NCBI GenBank assembly: GCA_048263775.1
Contig: JBLXDU010000006.1
Span: forward strand, 1 to 64,000
Direction of reading: 5' to 3'
Origin: UBA1479 sp048263775
Lineage (GTDB): Bacteria; Pseudomonadota; Alphaproteobacteria; Rhodospirillales; Casp-alpha2
DNA length: 64,000 bases
The notes beneath the pieces are model-generated. The model did no database searches. It had not been told where the DNA came from and saw nothing but the letters and a program-made list of their open reading frames with translations. Position 1 is the stretch's first letter. The number at the start of each line of letters is the position of its first letter. The translations under genes were made by a program, and so were the position numbers. Of this stretch, positions 41,187 through 52,271 are shown one piece after another.

Positions 41187-42671
41187 CTAGCCAAATACCA
41201 TCGGCACAACGACCAGCGCCGCCCCGGCGATCACCACTGTCGCGATCACGTTCAGGAAAATCCCGGCTGCGCACATATGCATGACGTCGAGCCGCCCGGC
41301 GGCGAACACGATGGCGTTGGGCGGGGTCGCCACGGGCATCATGAAGGCGCAACTGGCGGCCAGGGCCACGGGCACGGCGAAGGTCACGGCATCGAACCCC
41401 ATGCTGACGGCAAGGGTCGCGGCGACCGGGATGAACACGGCGGCGGTCGCCGTGTTCGAGGTAATTTCGGTCAGGAACACGACCAGTCCGGTGATCGCCA
41501 GCAGCAGCAGAACCAACGGCAGATGGCTTCCCCCGGCGACAAGGCCGCCCAGCCAGCCGGCAAGGCCCGTCGATTGAATGGCCTCGGCCAAGGAAAACCC
41601 GCCGCCAAGCAATATCAGGATTCCCCAGGGCAGGCGGATGGCGTGGTCCCAATCCATCAGGAATTCCCGCTTTTTCAGGTTCACGGGGATGGCGAAGGCA
41701 GCGACGGCACCCGTTAGGGCGATGGCGGTGTCGCTGACCGGAACGACATCCGCGATCAGGGGTTGGAACACCCAGGCCAGGGCCACGGCAGCGAACAGAA
41801 TTGCGGTCATTGCCTCGCCGCGCGTGGGTGGGGCGAGGCGGGCCTTTTCAGCCGCGATGCCGGCGGCGACACGGGTCAGATCCAGGCCTTCCGCCGGGTA
41901 GAGAACCCGCGTCAGCAGCAGCCAGGCAGCCAATAGCATGCCCCCCGCCAGGGGAACGCCGAGCAACATCCAGCGCGCGAAGCCGAGATCTACCCCATGG
42001 TTCTGGGCCAAGTATCCCGCAAGAAAGGCATTGGGCGGCGTGCCGATCAGGGTCGCCGTGCCACCGATGCTGGCGGCATAGGCGATGGCGAGCAACAGGC
42101 CGCGGGCAAAGCGGTCCTGGGCCGGAGTCGGCGGCACACCGTCCTGGCGATGGCCTTCGATGAAGGCGACGACGCTAAGCCCGATCGGCACCATCATCAG
42201 GGTCGTCGCCGTGTTGGACACCCACATACTGAGCCCCGCCGTGGCCAGCATGAAGCCGCCGATCAGACGGTCGGGGCGCACCCCGGCCAGGGAGACGATG
42301 GTGATGGCGACACGGCGGTGCAGGTTCCAGCGTTCGATGGTCAGCGCGATGACGAAGCCGCCGAGAAATAGGAACACCAGGGGATGGGCGTATGCCTGGG
42401 CCGCGTCGGCGGCCTTGGCGACGCCCAACACGGGAAACAGCAGAACCGGCAGCAAGGCGGTGACGGCCAGAGGCACGGCCTGGGTCAGCCACCACACGGC
42501 CATCCAGATTGCCACCCCGGCGGTCAGCCAGGCTTCCTGTCCAAGTCCCTCGGGGGGCGGCAGGGCGGCCAGAGCCAAGCACAGAGCCGGTCCCGCGACC
42601 AATCCGACGAGCGGCGCGGCAGGGCGGGCGCCTTCGGGGTTGGGGGGAGGGCTGGAATCTAAGGTCATCAC
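41187..42671 (-). CDS. SLC13/DASS-family sodium:dicarboxylate (or sulfate) symporter
   Basis: The protein is 494 residues with about 12 hydrophobic segments. Both paired SNT motifs of the DASS fold are visible (WVSNTATTLMMVPI and EITSNTATAAVFIPV). GIPPNAF-like GTPPNAFLAGYLA and MMPVATPPNAIVFAAG complete the sodium/substrate region. It should import di- or tricarboxylates, or sulfate, with sodium across the inner membrane. It is transcribed leftwards just upstream of the carbamoylase-like gene (82-nt gap). Confidence 0.88.
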   Translation of the reverse strand: MMTLDSSPPPNPEGARPAAPLVGLVAGPALCLALAALPPPEGLGQEAWLTAGVAIWMAVWWLTQAVPLAVTALLPVLLFPVLGVAKAADAAQAYAHPLVFLFLGGFVIALTIERWNLHRRVAITIVSLAGVRPDRLIGGFMLATAGLSMWVSNTATTLMMVPIGLSVVAFIEGHRQDGVPPTPAQDRFARGLLLAIAYAASIGGTATLIGTPPNAFLAGYLAQNHGVDLGFARWMLLGVPLAGGMLLAAWLLLTRVLYPAEGLDLTRVAAGIAAEKARLAPPTRGEAMTAILFAAVALAWVFQPLIADVVPVSDTAIALTGAVAAFAIPVNLKKREFLMDWDHAIRLPWGILILLGGGFSLAEAIQSTGLAGWLGGLVAGGSHLPLVLLLLAITGLVVFLTEITSNTATAAVFIPVAATLAVSMGFDAVTFAVPVALAASCAFMMPVATPPNAIVFAAGRLDVMHMCAAGIFLNVIATVVIAGAALVVVPMVFG

Positions 42672-42735
42672 GGCTTCCTGTGCTGGCAGTGGCGACGGGG
42701 CGAGCCTAGATTAAGGGCCAGATGAAGGACACGCC

Positions 42736-42966
42736 ATGAATGATCACGATTCCGCCGATGACGCGCGCACCCGCCGACGCCTCAAGGGCTTTGCCCTGCA
42801 TTTGATGATATATTTTGCCACCATCGCCGGCTGCGCTGCTTTGAACTACCTCAAGACACCGGATCAGTTGTGGTTCATCTATCCGATGGTTGCCTGGGGC
42901 GCGCCGCTGGCGTTGCATGCGGCCTGGGTGATGGGTCTGTTCGATGGCTTGACCCGAAGGAACTAG
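42736..42966 (+). CDS. 2TM-domain small membrane protein
   Basis: The 76-residue protein has a charged N-terminus (DARTRRRLKGFALH), then two membrane helices (about 21-40 and 48-70) linked by a short Trp/Tyr-rich turn (LWFIYPMVAWG). It resembles the bacterial 2TM domain family; function is not established. It is divergent from the DASS transporter and may share its control region. Confidence 0.75.
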   Translation: MNDHDSADDARTRRRLKGFALHLMIYFATIAGCAALNYLKTPDQLWFIYPMVAWGAPLALHAAWVMGLFDGLTRRN

Positions 42967-43000
42967 GCGGCGAAAGCCGCAAACAGGTCCGAAACGGCCA

Positions 43001-43016
43001 ATTCTACTAGTAGAAT
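43001..43016. promoter_or_regulatory. Perfect 16-bp palindrome upstream of pccA
   Basis: ATTCTACTAGTAGAAT is a perfect palindrome, 143-158 nt before the pccA start and 34 nt after the 2TM gene stop. No T-run follows, so an operator is more likely than a terminator. The bound regulator is unknown. Confidence 0.55.
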
Positions 43017-43158
43017 CAACGCGGGAAGCCGAATTTTGCGCTGCAATAGCGTGTGAATTCGGTTACACCATTGGCGGGGCTGGATTGGCCGTTTCAGGCC
43101 AGAAAGAAGAACCGTCGCAGGTTCAAACACGGAAATAACAAACAGGGCCGTCCGAATA

Positions 43159-45144
<1,986 letters not shown>

Positions 45145-45170
45145 CATTCCCGCGGGGGTGACGCACCGTC

Positions 45171-45458
45171 ATGGCAGAGGCCACCGAAAGCGTCCATGTC
45201 ATCATTTCCGGCCGGGTCCAGGGCGTGTGGTTCCGTGGCTGGACCTGTGAGCAGGCGAGGGCGCTCGGCCTAAGCGGTTGGGTCCGCAACCGCCGTGACG
45301 GTTCGGTCGAAGCCGTGTTCTCGGGCACATCGGATGCCGTTCACCTGATGATCGAAAGATGCCACGAAGGCCCGCCGGCGGCACGGGTCGATGCTGTTAC
45401 GCACGCGCCCGCGGCCGCCCCCGGTGTCGCCGGGTTCGATGCCCGGCCGACGGCCTAG
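45171..45458 (+). CDS. Acylphosphatase
   Basis: The 95-residue ferredoxin-like enzyme hydrolyses acyl phosphates. The phosphate loop SGRVQGVWFRGW contains catalytic R22, and GWVRNRRDGSVEAVF contains catalytic N39. It lies 26 nt after pccA on the same strand and overlaps the stop of the convergent chemotaxis gene by 4 nt. Confidence 0.92.
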   Translation: MAEATESVHVIISGRVQGVWFRGWTCEQARALGLSGWVRNRRDGSVEAVFSGTSDAVHLMIERCHEGPPAARVDAVTHAPAAAPGVAGFDARPTA

Positions 45459-47479
45459 GCCGCCCGCACCCCGCTCAGGAATTTCTCGACCTGCTCTTTC
45501 AGGTGGTCGGCCTGCGTGTTCAGGGAACTGGCAACGCTGGTGACCTGAGTAGCCGCAGTCCCCGTTTCACCGGCCGAATGGGTCACTTCGATGATGTTGG
45601 AGGTGACTTCCTGGGTGCCGGTCGAGGCTTGTTCCACGTTGCGTGCGATCTCGCTGGTGGCGGCTCCCTGTTCCTCGACGGCGGAGGCGATTGTGCTGGC
45701 GATTTCGCTCATCTCGCTGATGGTCGAGGTGATCGATTTGATCGCCCGTACGGCATCATTGGTTTCGGCCTGAATGTCGGCAATCTGCTGGCTGATCTCG
45801 TCGGTCGCCTTGGCTGTCTGGTTGGCCAGATTCTTGACCTCGGAGGCGACCACGGCGAAGCCCTTTCCGGCGTCACCGGCACGGGCCGCTTCGATGGTGG
45901 CGTTCAGCGCCAACAGGTTGGTCTGTTCGGCGATGTCGGTGATCAAATTGACGACCTCGCCGATACGATGGGCGGCACGGGCAAGGCCCTGGATCTGCGC
46001 ATCCGTGTGGTTGGCCTCGTTGACCGCACGTTCGGCGACGTTGGATGACTGGGCGACCTGCCGGGCGATTTCCTGGATCGAACTGGACAGTTCCTCCGTC
46101 GCCGTGGCGACGGTCTGGACATTGGCCGAGGCCTGTTCGGCCGCTCCGGCGACAGCGGATGCTCGTTCGTTGGTGCCGTCGGCGATCTTGGACATGGTTG
46201 ACGCCGTTGAGGTCATCTCGGCCGCCGATGTGCTTAGGGATTGCAGCAGTGCCGAGACGTCGGAATCGAACGATCCGGTCAGGGCCTCGATCTGACGGCC
46301 GCGTTCCTCACGCCGTTTCTGGGCCTCCCGTTCGCGGGCGGCAAGGTCGTCGGCCTTGATCATGCTTTCCTTGAACACCAGAACGGCGCGCGCCATGTCG
46401 CCGACTTCGTCGCCGTTTTCCTGGCTGGGAATGTCGACGGTCTTGTCACCACCGGCCAGCGCCGTCATGGCCGCTGTCAGGGCGGTCACGGGCCGTGCGA
46501 TGCCGTTGCCGATTAGCAACGCCGCCAGAACGCCCAACAGGACGCTGACCCCGGCGACCACCAGGGTCACCATCATCGCCGTCTTCATGGCCTTGCTGGT
46601 GGCCGGCCCGAGGGTTTCCTGTACGGTCTTCAGATCGTTTCGCAGGTCGTTCATCAATGCCGCGATATTGGGGCCGACAAAGCCGATGGTGCCGAGCACG
46701 ACTTCGTCGCGCTGGGCCATGACCTCGCTTACCTCCGTAAGCGCGGCTTCGTACTGTTCCTGCATCGTGGCGATCTCGGCAGTGGTGGCCTTGCGTTCCT
46801 CGTCGAACAGTTCGTTCTGCAGTTCGGCGACGTTTTCCTTCATCACGGCGGCGGCTTCCATGGCCTTGTCGAAATCGTCAAGCTGGTTGGTCGTGATGAA
46901 CTTGTTCGCGTAAAGGCGCATGAGCAGCAGCGAGCGTTGGGTCTTCGCCGCGTGGTAGGCGGCGGACACGTCCGTCTCGTCATAGGACTTCTGCATGAGG
47001 GCGGTAAGTTTGGCTTCCATGTCCGGGCCGATGACGTCCATCCGGCTTTGGGAGATGGAGTTTCGCTTGGTCTGCAGGGACGTGACCTGATCGAACGCGG
47101 ACCGGTAGGTGCCCAGGTTTTCGATGGCGTTGGTGATCGTCTTCTTGCGCTTGGGGTCGGTAATCTGGCTGTCCAGAGTCTCGATCAAGTTCATGGTCTC
47201 GGAAATACGATCCTCGAATTCCGCGATGGCGTCCTCCGACGATTGGGTGATGTAATCACCGACTGCCAGTTGAGCCTTCTGCAGGGTGGCCTGCACCATG
47301 GCGGCCCGGTTCGACAGGGCGGCCTGCTCACGGTACTGGGTGAAGTTGCTTTCGCCGCTCTGCAGGCTGACGCCGCCCGTTGTGCTGATGACCAGCAACA
47401 GGGCCAGGACGATCCCAAAGCCGATGAAGATCTTGGTTTGGATCTTCGTGTTGTTCATGAACGACAGAAACAAAGACAT
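45455..47479 (-). CDS. Methyl-accepting chemotaxis protein with large periplasmic sensor
   Basis: The protein is 674 residues. A first membrane helix (about 15-37) and a second (about 300-325) enclose a helical periplasmic sensor of about 260 residues that resembles the HBM bimodular type. HAMP and a cytoplasmic coiled coil follow, with the signalling tip IAEQTNLLALNATIEAARAGDAGKGFAVVASEVKNLA. It signals to CheA/CheW; none is in the window. There is no CheR-binding pentapeptide at the C-terminus. Confidence 0.92.
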   Translation of the reverse strand: MSLFLSFMNNTKIQTKIFIGFGIVLALLLVISTTGGVSLQSGESNFTQYREQAALSNRAAMVQATLQKAQLAVGDYITQSSEDAIAEFEDRISETMNLIETLDSQITDPKRKKTITNAIENLGTYRSAFDQVTSLQTKRNSISQSRMDVIGPDMEAKLTALMQKSYDETDVSAAYHAAKTQRSLLLMRLYANKFITTNQLDDFDKAMEAAAVMKENVAELQNELFDEERKATTAEIATMQEQYEAALTEVSEVMAQRDEVVLGTIGFVGPNIAALMNDLRNDLKTVQETLGPATSKAMKTAMMVTLVVAGVSVLLGVLAALLIGNGIARPVTALTAAMTALAGGDKTVDIPSQENGDEVGDMARAVLVFKESMIKADDLAAREREAQKRREERGRQIEALTGSFDSDVSALLQSLSTSAAEMTSTASTMSKIADGTNERASAVAGAAEQASANVQTVATATEELSSSIQEIARQVAQSSNVAERAVNEANHTDAQIQGLARAAHRIGEVVNLITDIAEQTNLLALNATIEAARAGDAGKGFAVVASEVKNLANQTAKATDEISQQIADIQAETNDAVRAIKSITSTISEMSEIASTIASAVEEQGAATSEIARNVEQASTGTQEVTSNIIEVTHSAGETGTAATQVTSVASSLNTQADHLKEQVEKFLSGVRAA

Positions 47480-47736
47480 GGTGCGGACTCTCCTTCATAC
47501 GCGATGCCGCGCGGACCGGCCCGGTCCGCGGCAATGGTCGGCAATACACGTTATATTTAAGCGGAGAAATCTGGCCGTTGGTCATACTTTAAAAATTAGA
47601 CCGAAGGCATGAATTTAAAAAATCAATTTAAACAAATAGTTATTGGCTAATTCTAATTTAATACATCATAGGATTGTATACGAAAAATCGCGAATTTTTG
47701 TCAGGTTTTTGTCATTTTCGAAGTTGCGACAAGCGC
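47480..47736. other. AT-rich upstream region of the chemotaxis gene with a possible glcG terminator
   Basis: No supported gene. The stretch 47580-47720 is markedly richer in A+T than neighbours. A low-GC inverted repeat (47683-47699, TCGCGA core with A and T flanks) may end the minus-strand glcG-like gene. The remainder should hold the chemotaxis gene promoter. Confidence 0.5.
47683..47699 (-). terminator. AT-rich terminator-like repeat after the GlcG/HbpS gene
   Basis: On the minus strand AAAAATTCGCGATTTTT forms a short palindrome with a TCGCGA core and a T-run. It is 38 nt after the gene stop. The stem has few GC pairs, so it is a weak prediction. Confidence 0.35.
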
Positions 47737-48243
47737 TCAATCCGCGAAGTCGAGGATATCGCGCACCTTGTCGATGCCGCCGCGCGCGCATTCCGCGTCG
47801 ATGTCGCCGCCCGGCGCGCCGGACACGCCGACCGCGCCGACGAGGGAGCCGGCAACGCGAATCTGCACCCCGCCGTCCATCACGATGATGCCTTGCATCT
47901 GATTCAATTCGGGGCGGATGTCGTCGCGGTTTTTGCGCATGTCACCGGAATCGACGCCGGACATGACGACCAGCCCGGCCTTACGTTCGGCGATTTCCAG
48001 GGTGTGGCGGCTGGCCAGGGTATCGCGCTGGGCGGCAATCATGTTGCCGGCCCGGTCAAGCACAACAGCTGCGGCCTGATATCCCTTTTCCCGGCAGGTG
48101 TGGACGGCGCCCTGGGCGATCGTGGCCGCCAGGTCCGACGACATGATGCGAACCTTGATGATTTCGCCCTCCGCCTGTGCGGGCGGGGCGGCAAGGACCG
48201 CGACGGCAAGAGCGGCGGCGAGGGCGGCATGCAGCTGTTTCAT
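47737..48243 (-). CDS. Secreted GlcG/HbpS-family heme-binding-like protein
   Basis: The protein is 168 residues. A signal peptide (about 1-25) ends at PAQA-EGE. The mature domain fits GlcG/HbpS (QGAVHTCREKGYQAAAVVLDRAGNMIAAQRDTLASRHTLEIAERKA and GGVQIRVAGSLVGAVGVSGAPGGDIDAECARGGID). Family members bind heme or cobalamin-like ligands or have unknown function. It is divergent from a secreted metallo-beta-lactamase-fold gene; the two may share a promoter region of about 140 nt. Confidence 0.87.
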   Translation of the reverse strand: MKQLHAALAAALAVAVLAAPPAQAEGEIIKVRIMSSDLAATIAQGAVHTCREKGYQAAAVVLDRAGNMIAAQRDTLASRHTLEIAERKAGLVVMSGVDSGDMRKNRDDIRPELNQMQGIIVMDGGVQIRVAGSLVGAVGVSGAPGGDIDAECARGGIDKVRDILDFAD

Positions 48244-48384
48244 GGTGATGATTCTCCCATTTGGCGCGCGGGAGGCGGAGATGCATCCGCGCGAAACCTC
48301 ATATTCGACTTTTTGTAATTGTTATCGCATAGTTGGGCAATCCCCAACCGGGTCCCTTCCCTGCAACGACGACAGGACTCCCAC

Positions 48385-49344
48385 ATGAAACGTTTATTCG
48401 CATTGATCTGCGTCATTCTCGGCATCGCGGCCGCCGCCGACGCACGGGCCAGCGAAGCCATCGCCGACCAGTATCCGGCCTCCGCCCTTTACGCCAAGCC
48501 GGTCGAGGTCATCCCCCATGTCTGGTCGGCGATCGGCGCGACGGCGCCGCCGACCTATGAGAACTGGGGACACAACAACAACCTCAGCTTCATCGTCACC
48601 GGCGACGGCGTGATCGTGGTCAACGGCGGCGGGGCCTACCTTCTGGCCAAGGCATTGCACGACGAGATCAAGCGCATCACCCCGCAGCCGGTAAAGCTGG
48701 TCATCAACGAGAACGGCCAGGGGCATGCCATGCTGGGCAATTCATATTGGGCCGAGCAGAAGGTCGCGATTCTGGCGCATGTGGACGCGGCCAAGGAATT
48801 CGCGGTTCGGGGTGCACAGATCCTGGCGTCGGCCCAGAGCGTGCTGAAGGAGAGGGCCGAGGGCACGCGAATTGTCGGTCCCACGGAAACCTTCGCCGAC
48901 AAGCGGGTGATCGAGATGGGGGGATTCCATATCGAGGTCCTGCATCTGGGCCCGGCCCACAGCCCGGGCGATACCCAGGTCTGGCTGCCCGAACAATCCC
49001 TGGTCATTGCCGGGGACATGGCCTTTCACGAACGCATGCCGCCGATCTTCGACGACACGGATACCAAGGGCTGGGTCGAAACCTGGGAAGGGCCGTTCGA
49101 GGGGCTGAAGGCGACCTACGTCATCCCCGGCCACGGTCATCCCACCAACATGGCCCAGGTGCGGCGCTATACCCGTGATTATCTGGTCTATCTGCGCGGC
49201 AAGATCCGCGAACACCTGGATAACGGCGGCGACCTGAAAGGGGCCTATTACGTGGATCAGTCGCCCTATGCCCACCTCGACACCTTCAAGCAACTGGCGA
49301 CCCGCAACGCCGGGCGCGTGTTCGTGCAGATGGAATTCGAATAG
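48385..49344 (+). CDS. Secreted metallo-beta-lactamase-fold protein with degenerate HxHxDH motif
   Basis: The protein is 319 residues from the ATG at 48385. A signal peptide (about 1-22) ends near ADARA-SEA. The fold is seen in FIVTGDGVIVVNGGG, in LHLGPAHSPGDTQVWLPEQSLVIAGDMAF (third-His region and Asp) and in VIPGHGHPTNM (final His). The canonical THxHxDH site reads NENGQGHAMLGN, so four usual ligands are replaced (H to N, H to Q, D to H, H to A). It may bind a single metal or work by another mechanism. Substrate unknown. Confidence 0.85.
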   Translation: MKRLFALICVILGIAAAADARASEAIADQYPASALYAKPVEVIPHVWSAIGATAPPTYENWGHNNNLSFIVTGDGVIVVNGGGAYLLAKALHDEIKRITPQPVKLVINENGQGHAMLGNSYWAEQKVAILAHVDAAKEFAVRGAQILASAQSVLKERAEGTRIVGPTETFADKRVIEMGGFHIEVLHLGPAHSPGDTQVWLPEQSLVIAGDMAFHERMPPIFDDTDTKGWVETWEGPFEGLKATYVIPGHGHPTNMAQVRRYTRDYLVYLRGKIREHLDNGGDLKGAYYVDQSPYAHLDTFKQLATRNAGRVFVQMEFE

Positions 49345-49353
49345 GCGGCGACG

Positions 49354-49764
49354 TCAGGGGCCGAAGCTGGACCGTGACTGAATGCCCCAGCGCCCGTCCA
49401 GACGGGTCAGGATATAGAGGGAATCATAGACGCCGATGATGCTGCCATCGCTGCGATATCGGGTATAGACCAGCTTCCAATGGGCCTTGTCGGCGTTGAA
49501 TTGGATCAGCTCCCGTTCGTTCCATTCGCTGTGGTGCCAGTCGTCCTGGGCCTTCAGGCGGTCGAACAGGTCCATGGGATTGGCGTCCGGCCCGTCGTAG
49601 ACGGTGACCTTGCCTTCCGCCAGGCGCGGGTGGGGATAATGCATCAGGGCGGCCATGGCCTTGGCGTCGTAGGCGTTCAGCGCCGCCATGTGGCGGTCGA
49701 GAAGGTCCAATCCGGCCTGTTCGATGGCGGCCCGGTCGCCCGCCGACGGGGTACTGCCGATCAT
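49354..49764 (-). CDS. NTF2-like/SnoaL-like (DUF4440-type) protein
   Basis: The 136-residue protein has an N-terminal helix pattern (IEQAGLDLLDRHMAALNAYDAKAMAALMHYPHPRLAEGKVTVY) followed by strands, typical of the NTF2 cone fold. No signal peptide is seen. The start overlaps the lipB stop by four bases, so it is translated with lipB. Function unknown. Confidence 0.7.
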   Translation of the reverse strand: MIGSTPSAGDRAAIEQAGLDLLDRHMAALNAYDAKAMAALMHYPHPRLAEGKVTVYDGPDANPMDLFDRLKAQDDWHHSEWNERELIQFNADKAHWKLVYTRYRSDGSIIGVYDSLYILTRLDGRWGIQSRSSFGP

Positions 49765-50438
49765 CGGGCAGCTCCTTGGTCCTGGCCGCCGCCGAACACT
49801 TCATGGAAGGTCTGGCGCAGGACCACGTCGACCTCGGGCGTGGAGGCCGTGATGCCGAGGTCGACCAGGGACGTCACCCCATGCTCCGCGATCCCGCAGG
49901 GGACGATGCCGTCGAAATGGCTGAGGTCCGGTTCGATATTCAGGGACACCCCGTGGAAGGTCACCCATTTGCGCAGGCGCACGCCGATGGCGGCGATCTT
50001 GTCCTCGCGGTACAGTTTTGATCCCGGCGCGCCGCGCGCGACCCAGATGCCGACCCGGCCGTCGCGCCGTTCGCCGATGACGTTGAAGCGGGCGAGGGCG
50101 CGGATGATCCAATTTTCCAGATCGCAGACGAAAGCGCGCACATCTTCGCCGCGGTGTTTCAGGTCCAGCAAGACATAGCCGACCCGCTGCCCGGGGCCGT
50201 GGTAGGTGTAACGCCCGCCGCGCCCGGTGGTGTGCACGGGGAAGCGGTCCGGGTCCGTCAGCTCCGCCGGATCGGCGCTGGTCCCGGCGGTGTAGAGCGG
50301 TGGATGCTCCAGCAGCCAGACCATTTCCGGCGCGGTGCCGGCGCGGATCGCGGCCACGCGATCCTCCATCACGGCCACGGCCTCGTCATAGGCCACGGGC
50401 GTGTCCGATATCCGCCATTCGACGCCTTGGTCTGTCAT
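49761..50438 (-). CDS. lipB: Octanoyltransferase LipB
   Basis: The protein is 225 residues from the ATG at 50438; a longer frame would run into tRNA-Leu and is rejected. It transfers octanoyl from acyl carrier protein to lipoyl domains. The acyl-enzyme Cys is C181 (GIVPCGIAEHGVTS) with K147 (DKIAAIGVR) as the general base. RGGRYTYHGPGQRVGY with H80 is also diagnostic. It precedes and overlaps the NTF2-like gene. Confidence 0.94.
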   Translation of the reverse strand: MTDQGVEWRISDTPVAYDEAVAVMEDRVAAIRAGTAPEMVWLLEHPPLYTAGTSADPAELTDPDRFPVHTTGRGGRYTYHGPGQRVGYVLLDLKHRGEDVRAFVCDLENWIIRALARFNVIGERRDGRVGIWVARGAPGSKLYREDKIAAIGVRLRKWVTFHGVSLNIEPDLSHFDGIVPCGIAEHGVTSLVDLGITASTPEVDVVLRQTFHEVFGGGQDQGAAR

Positions 50439-50548
50439 CAATTTCCTATTTGCTCCGCCGTGGTCGCGCTTCCGCTTGATATGGGTGCGCCGATTTGCTA
50501 TCTGCCGCCATGTATTTCGCAGGTGACGTGCTTGCGGCAAGGAAAAAT

Positions 50549-50635
50549 GCGGTCGTGGCGGAATTGGTAGACGCGCAGCGTTGAGGTCGCTGTGGGAGAG
50601 ATCCCGTGGAAGTTCGAGTCTTCTCGACCGCACCA
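50549..50635 (+). tRNA. tRNA-Leu (anticodon GAG)
   Basis: The 87-nt type II tRNA has an encoded CCA. Acceptor GCGGTCG pairs with CGACCGC. The anticodon loop TTGAGGT sits in the CAGCG/CGCTG stem, giving anticodon GAG. A long variable arm (GGGAGAGATCCC) is typical of Leu. The T arm has TTCGAGT. It lies between lipB (minus) and mgtE (plus), followed by its own terminator. Confidence 0.95.
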
Positions 50636-50652
50636 AACCTTGTATTTTCATG

Positions 50653-50682
50653 AAAAAACCCGGGCCTTGGCCCGGGTTTTTT
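50653..50682 (+). terminator. Intrinsic terminator of tRNA-Leu
   Basis: A 14-bp perfect stem (AAAAAACCCGGGCC with its complement) around TT, followed by TTGC. It lies 18 nt after the tRNA 3' end. The symmetrical A/T flanks could make it bidirectional. Confidence 0.9.
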
Positions 50683-50805
50683 GCTTTTCCGGGCGAAATT
50701 GTAACCTATTCGGGCTATTGTCGGTTCCACACGGGCCCTGTGCGGACGGCCCGCAATCACACGCCATCTGCGGCAGCCTTGAACCCTGGATCGGAGACCC
50801 GTGCC

Positions 50806-52221
50806 ATGAGCGAGCGCCCGGACGACACGCTTGAGGTGGATCCCGCCGCCAAGCCGGAGGAAAGCCTCGAGCCCGCCCATGACGATGTCGACGCCGCGGT
50901 CATCACGGCGCTGGACGCAGGCGATACCGCGGGCCTCAAGGAACTGGTCGACGGCCTGCATTACGCCGACGTCGCCGATATCGTCGAACGCCTGAGTGCC
51001 GACCGTCGCGAACAGCTGATCACCGAGATCGGCCCGGACATGGCGCCCGACGTGCTGGCCGAACTGGACGAGTCGGTGCGCGAGGAAATCTTCGAGGCCA
51101 TGGCCCCGGAGCAGATCGCCGCCCATGTTCAGGAACTGGATTCCGACGACGCGGTCGAAATCGTCAACCAGATGGAGGCCCCCGAACAGCAGAAGGTGCT
51201 GGACGCCATGCCGGCGCCGGACCGTCGGCTGATCGAACAAAGCCTGTCCTATCCGGAGGAATCCGCCGGCCGCCTGATGCAGCGGGAAATCGTCACGGTG
51301 CCGACCCATTGGACCGTGGGCCAGACCATTGATTTCATGCGCCAAGCGGCCGAAGGCGACGACGACATCCTGCCGGATTCGTTCTATGACATCTTCGTCG
51401 TCGACCCGACGCACAAACCCGTCGGCACGATCCATTTGAGCCACCTGCTGCGCTCCAAGCGGCCCGTGAAGGTCTCGGACATCATGGAGACGGAACTGAA
51501 GCTGATTTCCGTCAACATGGACCAGGAAGACGTCGCTTTCCTGTTCCGTCAGCGCGACCTGGTATCCGCCCCCGTGGTCGACGAGGCGCAGCGCCTGGTC
51601 GGCGCCATCACCATCGATGACGTCGTCGACGTCATTCACGAGGAACACGAGGAAGACATGCTGGCGCTGGCCGGGGTCGGCGAGGACGATCTGTACGACG
51701 CCGCCATCGACACCACCAAGGCACGGTTCCGCTGGCTGCTGGTCAATCTGTTCACGGCGATCCTGGCATCCATGGTCATCGGCCTGTTCGCGACGACGTT
51801 GGAGCAGATCGTGGCCCTGGCCATTCTCATGCCCATCGTCGCCTCCATGGGCGGCAACGCCGGCACCCAGACCCTGACCGTGGCCGTGCGCGCCATGGCC
51901 ATGCGCGAACTGACTGCGACCAATGCCTACCGCGTGATCGGCAAGGAAGTGCTGGTCGGCACCATCAACGGCGTGCTGTTCGCCGTCATCACGGGCGCCA
52001 TCGCCTGGTTCTGGTTCGGGCAACCGCAGATCGGCCTGATCATCGGCTTGGCCATGATCATCAACATGGTCGTCGCGGGCCTGGCCGGGGCCGCGATTCC
52101 ACTCGTTCTCGACCGTTTCGGGATCGATCCGGCCATTGCATCGTCGGTGTTCCTGACCACGGTCACGGATGTGGTCGGTTTCTTCGCCTTTCTGGGGCTG
52201 GCGGCGCTGTTCCTGCTCTAG
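50806..52221 (+). CDS. mgtE: MgtE-family magnesium transporter
   Basis: The protein is 471 residues from the ATG at 50806; the longer frame runs into tRNA-Leu. The cytoplasmic N-domain (about 40-160; LKELVDGLHYADVADIVERL) leads to paired CBS domains (about 160-290; HKPVGTIHLSHLLR, RQRDLVSAPVVDEAQRLVGAITIDDVVDVIHEE). Five membrane helices (from about 310) contain MPIVASMGGNAGTQTLTVAVRAMA, the selectivity-filter region. CBS domains sense Mg2+ and gate the pore. No Mg-responsive riboswitch was recognised upstream. Confidence 0.93.
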   Translation: MSERPDDTLEVDPAAKPEESLEPAHDDVDAAVITALDAGDTAGLKELVDGLHYADVADIVERLSADRREQLITEIGPDMAPDVLAELDESVREEIFEAMAPEQIAAHVQELDSDDAVEIVNQMEAPEQQKVLDAMPAPDRRLIEQSLSYPEESAGRLMQREIVTVPTHWTVGQTIDFMRQAAEGDDDILPDSFYDIFVVDPTHKPVGTIHLSHLLRSKRPVKVSDIMETELKLISVNMDQEDVAFLFRQRDLVSAPVVDEAQRLVGAITIDDVVDVIHEEHEEDMLALAGVGEDDLYDAAIDTTKARFRWLLVNLFTAILASMVIGLFATTLEQIVALAILMPIVASMGGNAGTQTLTVAVRAMAMRELTATNAYRVIGKEVLVGTINGVLFAVITGAIAWFWFGQPQIGLIIGLAMIINMVVAGLAGAAIPLVLDRFGIDPAIASSVFLTTVTDVVGFFAFLGLAALFLL

Positions 52222-52271
52222 AGGCTCCGCCGGCCGGGACGGGGAGGGCGGCTCGCGGCGCCACGGCGAAC

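Noticed and set aside
43021..43060. TTTTGCGCTGCAATAG as a possible PccR-type site before pccA
   Set aside because: Does not fit the TTTGCAAA inverted-repeat form well enough to annotate.
47672..47681. ATTGTATACG resembling the GntR palindrome at 33415
   Set aside because: Only half of the palindrome is present and the region is AT-rich.
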